Positions 33,542 through 41,223 of a stretch of DNA of 64,000 bases are shown one piece after another; position 1 is the first letter of the stretch; each line of letters begins with the position of its first letter. The DNA is from JADGGV01 sp035715725 (GTDB lineage Bacteria; Gemmatimonadota; Gemmatimonadetes; Longimicrobiales; RSA9), in contig DASTKT010000162.1 of NCBI GenBank assembly GCA_035715725.1, positions 65,025 through 129,024 on the forward strand, read 5' to 3'. The translations under genes were made by a program, and so were the position numbers. The notes beneath the pieces are model-generated. The model saw only the letters and a program-made list of their open reading frames with translations. It was not told the DNA's origin and ran no database searches.

Positions 33542-34068
33542 CGCGGCCCCCCGGCGAGCACGGCGCCGAGCGGGCTCGCGCCGCGCGGCCGCGGCAAGCT
33601 GACGGCGTAGCAGTGGGCCAGGGCGATGGCGGCCGCGTCCGCCGCGTCGGCCGGGCGGGGCGGTTCCTTGAGCCGCAGCAGGCGCTGCACCATGAACTGG
33701 ATCTGCTCCTTCGTCGCCTTGCCGGTCCCCGTGATTACGCTCTTGACCTCCGCCGGCGCGTACTCCACGACCGGGAGGCCGCGCAGCGCCGCGGCGAGCA
33801 GGATGACGCCGCGCGCGTGGCCGAGGACGAGCGTCGTGCGGACGTTGCGGGCATAGAAGACGCCCTCGACGGCGACGGCGTCGGGGCGCGCCCGCTCGAG
33901 CACCTCGTTGATGCCCTCGAAGATGTCGCGCAGCCGGAGCGCGAGCGGCTGCGTCGGCGCCGTGCGGACCACACCACACTCCCGCAGCGAAACGGCGCCG
34001 TCGTCCCCGCGGACGACGACGCCGTATCCGGTGGTGGCGGTCCCCGGATCGACGCCGAGTACGATCAC
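33538..34068 (-). CDS. ruvC: Crossover junction endodeoxyribonuclease RuvC
   Basis: Resolves Holliday junctions. 176 aa, RNase H fold. Catalytic acids are visible: D7 in GVDPGTATTGYG, E68 in VEGVFYARN, and D141/D144 in PADAADAAAIAL. ATGA overlaps both the upstream yebC and the downstream ruvA, so yebC-ruvC-ruvA form one unit. Confidence 0.96.
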   Translation of the reverse strand: MIVLGVDPGTATTGYGVVVRGDDGAVSLRECGVVRTAPTQPLALRLRDIFEGINEVLERARPDAVAVEGVFYARNVRTTLVLGHARGVILLAAALRGLPVVEYAPAEVKSVITGTGKATKEQIQFMVQRLLRLKEPPRPADAADAAAIALAHCYAVSLPRPRGASPLGAVLAGGPR

Positions 34069-34814
34069 GCCTCGGCCTCGGCCAGCGCCGCCTCGTCGAC
34101 ATCGACGTTCGAGTAGACCTTCTGGACGTCGTCGAGCTCCTCGAGCGCGTCGAGGAGCTTGAGCACCTTCAGCGCGTCGGGCCCGTCGACATGGACGGTG
34201 GCCTTGGCGACCATGCCGATCTCGGCCTGGTCGAGCTGGATGCCGCGGTCCCTGAGCGCCTGCTGCACCGCGTGGAAGTCGCCCGGCTCGGTGGCGACGA
34301 CGTAGGTGCCGTCCTCGTTCCTGAGGTCGGTGGCGCCGGCCTCGAGCGCCGCCTCCAGCGTCGCTTCCTCATCGTACTTCGAGGCGTCGATGTAGATCTG
34401 GCCGAGGCGCTCGAACTGCCACGCCACCGAGCCGGTGGTGCCGAGCGTGCCGCCGTTGCGCGAGAGCACGTAGCGCACCTCGGAGACCGTGCGGTTCGGG
34501 TTGTCCGTCAGCGTCTCGATGTAGAGCGCGACGCCGGCCGGACCGTACCCCTCGTAGCTGATCTCCTCGTAGTGCACGCCCTCGAGCTCGCCGGTCCCCT
34601 TCTTGATGGCGCGCTCGATGTTCTCCGCCGGCATGTTCGCGGCCTTCGCCGTGTCCACCGCCAACCGGAGCCGGGGGTTGAACGCCGGGTCGCCACCGCC
34701 GGACCGGGCCGCCACGGTGATCTCCCGGATGAGCTTGGTGAACTGGGCGCCCCGCTTGGCGTCCGTCACCGCCTTCTTGCGCTTGATCTGCGCCCACTTG
34801 CTGTGCCCCGCCAC
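34065..34814 (-). CDS. yebC: YebC/PmpR-family protein
   Basis: TACO1/YebC family; members relieve translation stalling at polyproline or act as DNA-binding regulators. 249 aa. The start AGHSKWAQIKRKKAVTDAKRGAQFTKL is diagnostic. The GTG at 34814 has AAAGGAGG just upstream; the longer open frame above it merely reads through the hairpin array. Linkage to ruvC-ruvA is a common arrangement. Confidence 0.95.
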   Translation of the reverse strand: MAGHSKWAQIKRKKAVTDAKRGAQFTKLIREITVAARSGGGDPAFNPRLRLAVDTAKAANMPAENIERAIKKGTGELEGVHYEEISYEGYGPAGVALYIETLTDNPNRTVSEVRYVLSRNGGTLGTTGSVAWQFERLGQIYIDASKYDEEATLEAALEAGATDLRNEDGTYVVATEPGDFHAVQQALRDRGIQLDQAEIGMVAKATVHVDGPDALKVLKLLDALEELDDVQKVYSNVDVDEAALAEAEA

Positions 34815-34825
34815 AGGCACCTCCT

Positions 34826-34962
34826 TTTCGCGGCGCGGAGCGCCGCGCACGCTGTCGCTGTAGCGGCCTTCGGCCGCGCACGTTTCACTGTCGCTCGCCT
34901 GCGGCGAGCGCACGCTCGCTGCGCTCGCTGTCGCGGCGCTTCGCGCCGCGAGGTGCGGGGCC
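34826..34962. repeat. Hairpin array upstream of yebC
   Basis: Five short palindromes in a row: GCGGCGC/GGA loop, GCGGCC/TTC loop, GCTCGCC/TGC loop, an imperfect GCTCGCTGCGCTCGC-type unit, and GCGGCGC/TTC loop. They are joined by linkers such as GCACGCTGTCGCTGTA and GCACGTTTCACTGTC. The array lies between the yebC ribosome site and the centre of the yebC-yajQ spacer. The reverse-oriented partner array is at 35112-35267. Confidence 0.85.
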
Positions 34963-35111
34963 GCCGGGCTCGCGCCCTCACGCGCGGGCGCTGCCGCTCC
35001 CGGTTGCTCCGACATCGTACCCCTACCCGATCCGCCCTCCGCCGTTCACCTCCGCCGCCGCGCTCAGACTGGAAGACCCGCGGACCGACACGGTCAGGGT
35101 CGTATCCGTTC
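34963..35111. other. Centre of yebC-yajQ spacer
   Basis: About 150 bp with no gene, between two oppositely oriented hairpin arrays. It contains GCTCCGACAT followed by CGTACCCCTACCCGATCC near 35010-35040. A close relative of this stands beside the array upstream of tetR near 63470-63505. It also has CGCCGTTCACC, shared with the centre of the tgt-queA array. The yebC promoter should lie here but is not evident. Confidence 0.5.
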
Positions 35112-35267
35112 CCGCGGCCGCAGGCCGCGACAGCGAGCGGAGCGAGCGTGCGCGAGCCGCAGGCGAGCGACAGCGTCAGCGTGCGGCGCGCCGCAGGCGC
35201 GACGACAGCGCCAGCGTACGCGGCCCGCAGGGCCGCGACAGTGAAACGTGCGCGGCGCGAAGCGCCG
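35112..35267. repeat. Hairpin array downstream of yajQ, inverted to the yebC array
   Basis: Stems GCGGCC/GCA, GAGCGGAGCGAGC, GAGCCGCAGGCGAGC, GGCGCGCCGCAGGCGCG, GCGGCCCGCAGGGCCGC and GCGGCGC/GAA are joined by GACAGCGTCAGCGTGC, GACAGCGCCAGCGTAC and GACAGTGAAACGTGC. The last linker is the exact reverse complement of one in the yebC array, so the two arrays face each other. The last stem abuts the yajQ stop codon and may act as its terminator. Confidence 0.85.
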
Positions 35268-35768
35268 CTAGCGGTAGTTGCCGAACCGGAGCTCGATCCC
35301 GTAATCCTGCCCGCGGAGGAACGCGATGACCTCCTGCAGCTCGTCCTTGGAGGGGCTGGAGACGCGCAGCTCGTCGCCCTGGATGGCGACCTGGACCTTC
35401 TTGAACCCGCGCGCCTTCACGTCCTTCACGATCTGCCGGGCGGTCTCCGTGGGGATCCCCTGCTGGAGCGCGATCTCCTGGCGGAGCCTCCCGCCGGAGG
35501 CGGGCTGAGCCTCCTTCGCGTCCAGGTTTTTGATCGGGACGCCGCGCCGGACCATCTTCGTCTCGAGCACGTCCCGAAGCGCCCGCAGCTTGTGGTCGTC
35601 GGGGGCCTCGAGGACGAGGCGAGAGTCGGCGCGCTCGAAGTCGATCGTGCAGTTCGTGCCCTTGAAGTCGTAGCGCTGCTGCACTTCCTTGCGCGCCTGG
35701 TTGACCGCGTTGTCGACCTCCTGGAGGTCGGCGCCCGTGGTCACGTCGAAGGAGGATTGCTGGGCCAT
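35268..35768 (-). CDS. yajQ: YajQ-family nucleotide-binding protein
   Basis: Two-domain ferredoxin-like fold protein of 166 aa; some members bind cyclic di-GMP, others RNA or nucleotides. The start SSFDVTTGADLQEVDNAVNQA and the block ELRVSSPSKDELQEVIAFLR are diagnostic. The ATG at 35768 is chosen for family length. No clear ribosome site precedes it. Confidence 0.93.
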   Translation of the reverse strand: MAQQSSFDVTTGADLQEVDNAVNQARKEVQQRYDFKGTNCTIDFERADSRLVLEAPDDHKLRALRDVLETKMVRRGVPIKNLDAKEAQPASGGRLRQEIALQQGIPTETARQIVKDVKARGFKKVQVAIQGDELRVSSPSKDELQEVIAFLRGQDYGIELRFGNYR

Positions 35769-35894
35769 GCGGGGCAAGCTAACGCCGCCCCGGAGGCGCG
35801 GCCAGCCCCGGTGGGGCGTCCAGGAACGGCCAAGTCGAGGCGCCGGACGACGATCGGGCGAGCGGGCCGGCAAAACGCGCGCGCCCGCGCGGGG

Positions 35895-35900
35895 TATAAC
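35895..35900 (+). promoter_or_regulatory. Candidate -10 hexamer for the DUF983 gene
   Basis: TATAAC lies about 43 bp before the ATG at 35943, in DNA otherwise almost free of A and T. No good -35 hexamer is found at 17 nt. The same hexamer precedes the TlpA-like gene. Confidence 0.3.
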
Positions 35901-35942
35901 GCCTGCTGACTCGCATGATTCCCGCATATCGAACGAGCCGTG

Positions 35943-36416
35943 ATGTCCAGACCGTCGGCCGCCCCACCGGCCTCGCCCGGCGCCGCCCGGATGCTGCTCC
36001 GGGCCGCCCGACTCCGCTGCCCGAACTGCGGGCGCGGTCGCATGTTCACATCCTGGTTGAGGATGCGGGACCGATGCCCCGTGTGCGGGCTGATCTTCGA
36101 GCGAGGCGAGAGCGACTACTTCATCGGCGCGTACCTGCTCAACCTGATCATCGCGGAGCTGATCGTGGTCGCGCTGATGGTCGGGCTCGTCCTCGCCACG
36201 TGGCCGCGCGTGCCCTGGACCGCGGTGACGTGGGGCATCGCGATCCTCACGATCCCGGCCGCGATCCTGACCTATCCGTTCTCCCGGTCGCTCTGGCTGG
36301 CGGTGGACCTGATCTTCCGGCCACCGGAGGAGTCGGACTTCGCGGCGGGCGCCGACGTGATCGAGTTTCCGCGCGGTCCGAAGGTGGACCGGCCGCCCCG
36401 GGGCGGGGAGCGCTGA
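35943..36416 (+). CDS. DUF983 membrane protein
   Basis: 157-aa member of the DUF983 family. A zinc-ribbon-like N-terminus (RLRCPNCGRGRMF ... RCPVCGLIFERGESDYF, four cysteines) is followed by two membrane helices (about 62-84 and 92-112). Function of the family is unknown; it may concern cytochrome or membrane assembly. It is convergent with purK, with a small hairpin between. Confidence 0.85.
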   Translation: MSRPSAAPPASPGAARMLLRAARLRCPNCGRGRMFTSWLRMRDRCPVCGLIFERGESDYFIGAYLLNLIIAELIVVALMVGLVLATWPRVPWTAVTWGIAILTIPAAILTYPFSRSLWLAVDLIFRPPEESDFAAGADVIEFPRGPKVDRPPRGGER

Positions 36417-36472
36417 GCGCGCCCGCGTCCGAGGCCCTTCCCCCGAGCGGCGTCGACGGCGACGGATCGCCC

Positions 36473-36496
36473 GAGGCGCCGGCAGCCGGCGCCCTC
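36473..36496. terminator. Hairpin between convergent DUF983 and purK genes
   Basis: An 8-bp perfect stem GGCGCCGG with its complement around the 3-nt loop CAG, flanked by GA and CTC. It sits 5 bp before the purK stop codon and could end transcription from both sides. It has the same 3-nt-loop form as the array hairpins. Confidence 0.45.
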
Positions 36497-36501
36497 GGCG
36501 C

Positions 36502-37605
36502 TCATCCCTCCAGCAGCGACATCACCCGGTCGGCGGCGGCGCGGGCCGCCTCCGCGCCGTCGGCGCGGACGGTGACGTGCCCGAGCTTGCGGCCGGCGCG
36601 CGGCGTCTTGCCGTAGAGGTGCAGGTGCGCGCCGGGGATCGCGAGGATGCGGGCGGCGTCCGGCGCGGTGCCGATGACGTTGAGCATGACGCTGTGGCCG
36701 CGGGGCGTCGTGGGCCCGAGTGGCAGGCCGAGCACGGCGCGGAGGTGGTTCTCGAACTGGCTGGTCTCGGCGCCTTCGATGGTCCAGTGGCCGGAGTTGT
36801 GGACGCGCGGCGCCATCTCGTTGGCGAGGAGCCGGCTGCCGCCGGCGTCGCTCACCTCGAAGAACTCGATGGCCAGGACGCCGACGTAGCCGAGGCTCTC
36901 GAGGACGGCCGTGGCGTGGCGCTCCGCCAGCGCCTGCAATGCCGGCGAGACGCCGGGCGCGGGCGCCCGCGAGACGCGCAGGATCCCCTCCCGGTGCCGG
37001 TTCTCGACGAGCGGGTAGAACGCGGTCTCCCCTCCCCTCCCGCGCACCGCCAGCACCGACAACTCGCGGCGAAACTCGACGAAGCCCTCGAGCAGGAGCG
37101 GCGCGTCGCCCAGGGCGGCCCACGCGGCGTCGGCGTCCTGCGGCTGGCGGATGACGAACTGCCCCTTGCCGTCGTAGCCGAAGCGGCGGGTCTTGAGCAC
37201 GGCCGGCGCGCCGATCGCGGCGAGCGCGTGCGCGAGATCCGCGCGGGAGTCCACGGCGGCGAAGCGCGGGACGGGGATGCCGAGGTCGAGGAACGTCGTC
37301 TTCTCGCGGAGCCGGTCCTGCGCGACCTCGAGCGCCGCGGGCGGCGGGAAGACGGGGACGTGCCGCTCGAGCTGCCGGGCCGAGGCGACGGGGACGTTCT
37401 CGAACTCGTAGGTGACGACGTCGACGCGGCGCGCGAAGCGGAGCAGCGCGTCGGCGTCGTCGTACGCGCCGAGTTCGAGGTCCGCGAGGTGCGCCATCGG
37501 TGCGTCCTCGTAGGGCTCGAGGCAGCGGAAGCGGAGGCCGAGCGGGTAGCCGGCCAGGGCCAGCATCCGGCCGAGCTGGCCCCCGCCGACGATGCCGACC
37601 CTCAC
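36502..37605 (-). CDS. purK: N5-carboxyaminoimidazole ribonucleotide synthase
   Basis: ATP-grasp enzyme of purine synthesis that carboxylates AIR using bicarbonate. 367 aa. Marks: VGIVGGGQLGRMLALAGYPLG, VLKTRRFGYDGKGQ, EGFVEFRRELSVL, and NEMAPRVHNSGHWTIEG with the metal-binding residues. The GTG at 37605 overlaps the purE stop (GTGA). Confidence 0.97.
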   Translation of the reverse strand: MRVGIVGGGQLGRMLALAGYPLGLRFRCLEPYEDAPMAHLADLELGAYDDADALLRFARRVDVVTYEFENVPVASARQLERHVPVFPPPAALEVAQDRLREKTTFLDLGIPVPRFAAVDSRADLAHALAAIGAPAVLKTRRFGYDGKGQFVIRQPQDADAAWAALGDAPLLLEGFVEFRRELSVLAVRGRGGETAFYPLVENRHREGILRVSRAPAPGVSPALQALAERHATAVLESLGYVGVLAIEFFEVSDAGGSRLLANEMAPRVHNSGHWTIEGAETSQFENHLRAVLGLPLGPTTPRGHSVMLNVIGTAPDAARILAIPGAHLHLYGKTPRAGRKLGHVTVRADGAEAARAAADRVMSLLEG

Positions 37606-38093
37606 TCCGGCTCCGGCGAAGGGTTGGCCAGCACGCTCTCGGTCTGCTCCTGCCGGTAGCGGCGGAGCGCCTCGCGGATCTCGGGGTGCTTGGCGCCGAG
37701 GAGCGCGGCCGCGAGGAGGGCGGCATTGACGGCGCCGGCGGTGCCGATGGCGAGCGTGCCGACCGGGATGCCGGCGGGCATCTGGACGATGGAAAGGAGT
37801 GAGTCGAGGCCGTTCAGCGTGCGGGACTGGACGGGCACGCCGAGGACGGGGAGCACGGTCTTGGAGGCGACCATCCCCGGAAGGTGCGCGGCGCCGCCGG
37901 CGCCGGCGATGACGACCTCGAGGCCGCGGCTCTCCGCGGTGGCGGCGTACTCGAAGAGGAGGTCGGGCGTCCGGTGCGCGGAGACGATGCGGACCTCATG
38001 GGGGACGCCCAGCCGAGCGAGCGTGCCGGCGGCGTGGGACATCGTCTCCCAGTCCGAGCGCGACCCCATGATCACGCCGACGAGCGGGCTCAA
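37602..38093 (-). CDS. purE: N5-CAIR mutase PurE
   Basis: Converts N5-CAIR to CAIR, the step after PurK. 163 aa. Marks: GVIMGSRSDWETM, the SAHRTPD histidine loop and AGAGGAAHLPGMVA. The TTG at 38093 overlaps the lepB stop as TTGA; the next start codon would remove the conserved first strand. purE-purK are therefore coupled to signal peptidase. Confidence 0.96.
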   Translation of the reverse strand: MSPLVGVIMGSRSDWETMSHAAGTLARLGVPHEVRIVSAHRTPDLLFEYAATAESRGLEVVIAGAGGAAHLPGMVASKTVLPVLGVPVQSRTLNGLDSLLSIVQMPAGIPVGTLAIGTAGAVNAALLAAALLGAKHPEIREALRRYRQEQTESVLANPSPEPE

Positions 38094-38845
38094 TGGATCA
38101 CCTTGCCGATGCGGCTCCAGCGGATCGCGGCGAGGGCGGGGAGCGGCCGCGGCGAGTCGGGGTCGAACGAGTAGTAGATGAACAGGACGTTGCCCTCGAG
38201 CTTCTTCGGGTCGAGGAAGCCCCAGAACCGCGAGTCGAGGGAGTCGTCCCGGTTGTCGCCCATGAGGAAGAGGCGTCCGGGCGGGACGACGATGGGCCCC
38301 CAGTTGTCGCGGGTCGGCTCGTACGTGGCCGGGTTGACGCCGGGGGCGAGGAAGCGCTTCTGCCAGACCATCCAGGGGTGGGTGGCGTCGTGCCCGGGAT
38401 CCGAGTGGATGACGAACGGCTCTCTCGCCGGCTTGCCGTTGCGGTAGAGCTGGCCGCCCTTCATGGCCAGCGTGTCCCCGCCCATGCCGACGATGCGCTT
38501 GACGACGTCGAGATCGGGCTCGTGCGGCGGGCGGAAGACGACGACGTCGCCCCGCTCCGGACCGCGCATCCCCGGGAGGTGCCGGTCGCTGAACGGCAGC
38601 TTCGGGCCGTACGTGAGCTTGCTGATCATCAGCCAGTCGTCCACGAGCAGCGTCGGGATCATCGAGCCGGACGTGATCGTGAACGTCTGGACCAGCAGCG
38701 TGCGGATCACGAGGAAGATGAGGACGGCGACGACGATGGACTTCGCCCACTCGGCAGCCCAGCGCGCGACCCCGGACTCCTGCTTCTGTGGCGGACGGCG
38801 CGCGCCGACCGGCGGGCGCTGTCCTTTCGCCTGACTCTTGGCCAT
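38090..38845 (-). CDS. lepB: Signal peptidase I
   Basis: Membrane-bound serine/lysine protease that removes signal peptides. 251 aa. One membrane segment (about 33-52) precedes box B with catalytic S61 (SGSMIPTLL). Box D has K116 (VVKRIVGMGGD) and box E is GDNRDDSLDSRFWG. The N-terminus is Lys/Arg/Pro-rich and cytoplasmic. It diverges from the M15-like gene with about 100 bp between. Confidence 0.96.
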   Translation of the reverse strand: MAKSQAKGQRPPVGARRPPQKQESGVARWAAEWAKSIVVAVLIFLVIRTLLVQTFTITSGSMIPTLLVDDWLMISKLTYGPKLPFSDRHLPGMRGPERGDVVVFRPPHEPDLDVVKRIVGMGGDTLAMKGGQLYRNGKPAREPFVIHSDPGHDATHPWMVWQKRFLAPGVNPATYEPTRDNWGPIVVPPGRLFLMGDNRDDSLDSRFWGFLDPKKLEGNVLFIYYSFDPDSPRPLPALAAIRWSRIGKVIH

Positions 38846-38947
38846 CTCGGTGTGTCTCTCCGACGTCAGTGTCCCGCGAAGATAGCGGGGCCCCGGCGGA
38901 AGTCCAGGGCCGGCGCCGCGGCACGATTGGTGAGGTACCCCGCGCCC

Positions 38948-40099
38948 GTGAGAACGACGCACGGCCACACCGGGTGGCGGGGTCGGGTCCGCGCGGCGCT
39001 CGAGCGCCCGGGCCTCTCGGCCGGCCAGGAACGGATCTTCAATGCTACGCTGGCCGTGGTCGTGGCGCTCTTCGTCGTCGGGTGGAGCGTCGCGATCGCG
39101 GCGACGGTGGCGGAGGGCCCGGCGGCCGCGCCGCCGACGCCGCTGCTGAGCACGCGCGTCGTGGCAAACCCGCTGGCGCCGGACGCCGCGCCGGATGCGT
39201 CCTACGTGCTGGGCGCCGCGACCGAAGCGCTCTTCCGCGCCACCGCGCTGCGGGGGGAGAGCGGGAAGGTCAGGGTGGTCGTGACCCCGCCGGGCGGCAC
39301 GCTCCCGTTCCCGGACACGCTGCCGCCGAGCGCGCGGATCGGCTACCGGCCGCGCGGCGGCGCGGCCCCGCCCACGGAGGGCGTGACGCCGCCGCGCAGT
39401 CCGGGGATCTGGAACGTCGTGCTCCGCCTCGGCGACGCGGCGCGCGAGGTTCCCGACCTCAGCGTGATCACGCTGGTGCCGCTGTCGGCGAAGCGCGGCG
39501 GCCGCATCGGCGCCTACCGGATCGGGAGCTGGCCGTACGAGCGCGGCGGCCGGCCGCGCTCCCCGGCCTACCAGCCCCCGGCGGGCCTCGTCCGCGTCAC
39601 CCCCGGGAACCTGGGCCTGCCGCTCTCGGAGCACATCCGCCTCGGCGACTTCGTGACGAAGGGGCAGACGAACGTGTGGCCGAAGTACGTCGCGCTGCAG
39701 CCCCGCGTCCTCGACAAGGTCGAGCTGACGCTGCAGGAGCTGGAGCGGGAGGGCCACCCCGTCGAGCACCTCGGCGTCATCAGCGCGTTCCGCACGCCGA
39801 ACTACAACGAGACCGGCGGCAACCCGGCCGGCCGCGCCGCGCTCTCGCGCCACATGTACGGCGACGCGATGGACCTCTACATCGACAACGACCGGAACGG
39901 CTGCATGGACGACCTCAACGGCGATGGCAAGGCCGACGTCCGGGACGCGCGCATCCTGGGCCGGGCCGCCGAGCGGGTCGAGCGCGAGCACCCGTCGCTC
40001 GTGGGCGGCGTCGGCGTCTATGCGCCGACCGGCGCCCACTGCGGCTTCGTCCACATCGACACGCGCGGCTACCGCGCCCGCTGGGGGCCGTGGGGGTAG
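38948..40099 (+). CDS. Membrane-anchored M15-like metallopeptidase with calcium-loop insert
   Basis: 383-aa protein. One N-terminal membrane segment (about 33-53) is followed by an extended beta-rich domain. The C-terminal zinc peptidase core is SAFRTPNYNE ... ALSRHMYGDAMDLYID ... FVHIDTRGYRARW, giving the H...D...HxD pattern of D-Ala-D-Ala carboxypeptidase-like M15 enzymes. Odd: between the first His/Asp pair and the last His sits DNDRNGCMDDLNGDGKADVRD, which reads like an EF-hand/dockerin calcium loop. Likely a periplasmic wall or peptide hydrolase. GTG start chosen; lepB diverges. Confidence 0.8.
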   Translation: MRTTHGHTGWRGRVRAALERPGLSAGQERIFNATLAVVVALFVVGWSVAIAATVAEGPAAAPPTPLLSTRVVANPLAPDAAPDASYVLGAATEALFRATALRGESGKVRVVVTPPGGTLPFPDTLPPSARIGYRPRGGAAPPTEGVTPPRSPGIWNVVLRLGDAAREVPDLSVITLVPLSAKRGGRIGAYRIGSWPYERGGRPRSPAYQPPAGLVRVTPGNLGLPLSEHIRLGDFVTKGQTNVWPKYVALQPRVLDKVELTLQELEREGHPVEHLGVISAFRTPNYNETGGNPAGRAALSRHMYGDAMDLYIDNDRNGCMDDLNGDGKADVRDARILGRAAERVEREHPSLVGGVGVYAPTGAHCGFVHIDTRGYRARWGPWG

Positions 40100-40123
40100 A
40101 CCGCGCCGGAAGGGAGGATCGGG

Positions 40124-40489
40124 ATGGCGAGCGAACGGATGGCGGAACGGCGCCACTTGGAAATGGAGGGCCCGCCCGAGGCGCGGGTGCGCGAGGACGA
40201 CCTGGAGCCGCATGCCGGGCTTCGCTACGTCGCCCGCCTCTTCAAGGTGCTCGCGATCCTCCTCGTGCTGCTCCTCGTCGCCGAGGTCGCGATGGGGCTG
40301 GCGCAGCAGGGCGCCAGCGCGCTCCCCACGCTGCTCGTCGAGGCGACGCGGCTCGTCGTGTTCGCCGCGTTCCTCTGGGCCGCTGGCGACTTCGCGCTCA
40401 TGCTCATCGAGTCGAACCACGACCTGCGCGCCATCCGCATTCTCCTCGGCCGGCTGGCCGGCAAGATCGACCGGTCGCCGCCGATGTAG
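40124..40489 (+). CDS. Small two-helix membrane protein
   Basis: 121 aa with an acidic/basic N-terminus and two membrane helices (about 39-60 and 70-92), then a short cytoplasmic tail. GGAAGGGAGGA precedes the ATG. It begins 24 bp after the M15-like gene and is probably cotranscribed with it. No family recognised. Confidence 0.7.
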   Translation: MASERMAERRHLEMEGPPEARVREDDLEPHAGLRYVARLFKVLAILLVLLLVAEVAMGLAQQGASALPTLLVEATRLVVFAAFLWAAGDFALMLIESNHDLRAIRILLGRLAGKIDRSPPM

Positions 40490-40842
40490 CGCACCTCGGC
40501 AGTCGCGCGGCGCGCCGGGCGCCGCACCTCGAGCGCGTCGCCGGCGATCGGGCCGGCGGCCGGGGGAGTGTGGAGACAATCCTCTTGCTCCCCGAACGAC
40601 TCGCGCTTATCTTCGCGCACACAAAACTCACAGGCCGCTCGCACGGCCACGTAATCGCTGCACAGGCAACCGGGGACCTGGGCGCATTTTTCCGGGTCCT
40701 TTTTTCCATGCTGCCGCGCCGGCGGCGCCGTCCACCGGCGCGCGCGGCAAGCCCGCGGCGGGGGGCTCGATGCCCGCGAAGGTTGTCGGGAGACCGAAAA
40801 GGATTCTCGCCGACGTCATTACTACGAGGGAGCTACAGGACT
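40490..40842 (+). other. Spacer and long leader before the cold-shock gene
   Basis: No gene in 353 bp. A candidate promoter lies at 40585-40613. From its predicted start a leader of about 220 nt runs to the ATG at 40843. T runs near 40687-40706 surround a possible weak hairpin. Long structured leaders are normal for cold-shock genes and can act as thermosensors. Confidence 0.5.
40585..40613 (+). promoter_or_regulatory. Candidate sigma-70 promoter of the cold-shock gene
   Basis: TTGCTC and TATCTT are spaced exactly 17 nt apart, in the only AT-richer patch upstream of the cold-shock gene. The predicted start leaves a leader of about 220 nt. Confidence 0.45.
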
Positions 40843-41055
40843 ATGCGCACCAAGGGAACCGTGAAGTGGTTCAACGACGCGAAGGGTTTCGGCTTCATCG
40901 CGCCCGAGAACGGGGGCAAGGATTGCTTCGTCCACCACTCCGCGATCCAGATGCAGGGCTTCAAGACCCTGGCCGAAGGCGAACGGGTCGAGTTCGACCT
41001 AGTCGATGGCGCCAAGGGCCCGGCGGCCGAGAACGTGGTGCGCGTAGGCGCGTAG
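40843..41055 (+). CDS. Cold-shock protein (CspA family)
   Basis: 70-aa single-stranded nucleic-acid chaperone. Start GTVKWFNDAKGFGFI with RNP1, then DCFVHHSAIQ with RNP2, and a normal C-terminus AAENVVRVGA. A strong terminator follows. Whether it is cold-induced or constitutive cannot be told, but the long leader favours post-transcriptional control. Confidence 0.95.
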   Translation: MRTKGTVKWFNDAKGFGFIAPENGGKDCFVHHSAIQMQGFKTLAEGERVEFDLVDGAKGPAAENVVRVGA

Positions 41056-41074
41056 ACGTCGTCCGATGCGAGTC

Positions 41075-41117
41075 GGGGGGCCGTCCCGGGCGACCGGGGC
41101 GGCCCCCTTCCTTTTGG
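41075..41117 (+). terminator. Rho-independent terminator of the cold-shock gene
   Basis: Stem GGGGGCCG with its complement CGGCCCCC, with an inner region that can also pair (CCCGG/CCGGG), followed directly by TTCCTTTT. It begins 20 bp after the stop codon. The best textbook terminator in the window. Confidence 0.8.
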
Positions 41118-41223
41118 CCGTGCCGCCGCCGGGCGCGCCCGGGATCGCGGTCGGCGACCGGGGTGAAACCGCCCCGCCGGACGTGCGTAAGGTCCGGGAA
41201 CCCCGAACGGGAGCGGAGTGGGT

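Noticed and set aside
34815..35015. Extended YebC beginning upstream and reading through the hairpin array
   Set aside because: YebC proteins begin at AGHSKWAQIK, a strong ribosome site precedes the GTG at 34814, and a similar peptide is readable at the tetR array merely because the DNA repeats.
34826..35267. CRISPR array
   Set aside because: Repeats are not of equal spacing, the units are themselves palindromes of varied sequence, there are no unique spacers and no cas genes.
40124..40842. Larger fusion of the M15-like gene, small membrane protein and cold-shock protein in one long frame
   Set aside because: A continuous plus-strand frame exists only by lack of stops; the three proteins have separate starts, stops and ribosome sites.
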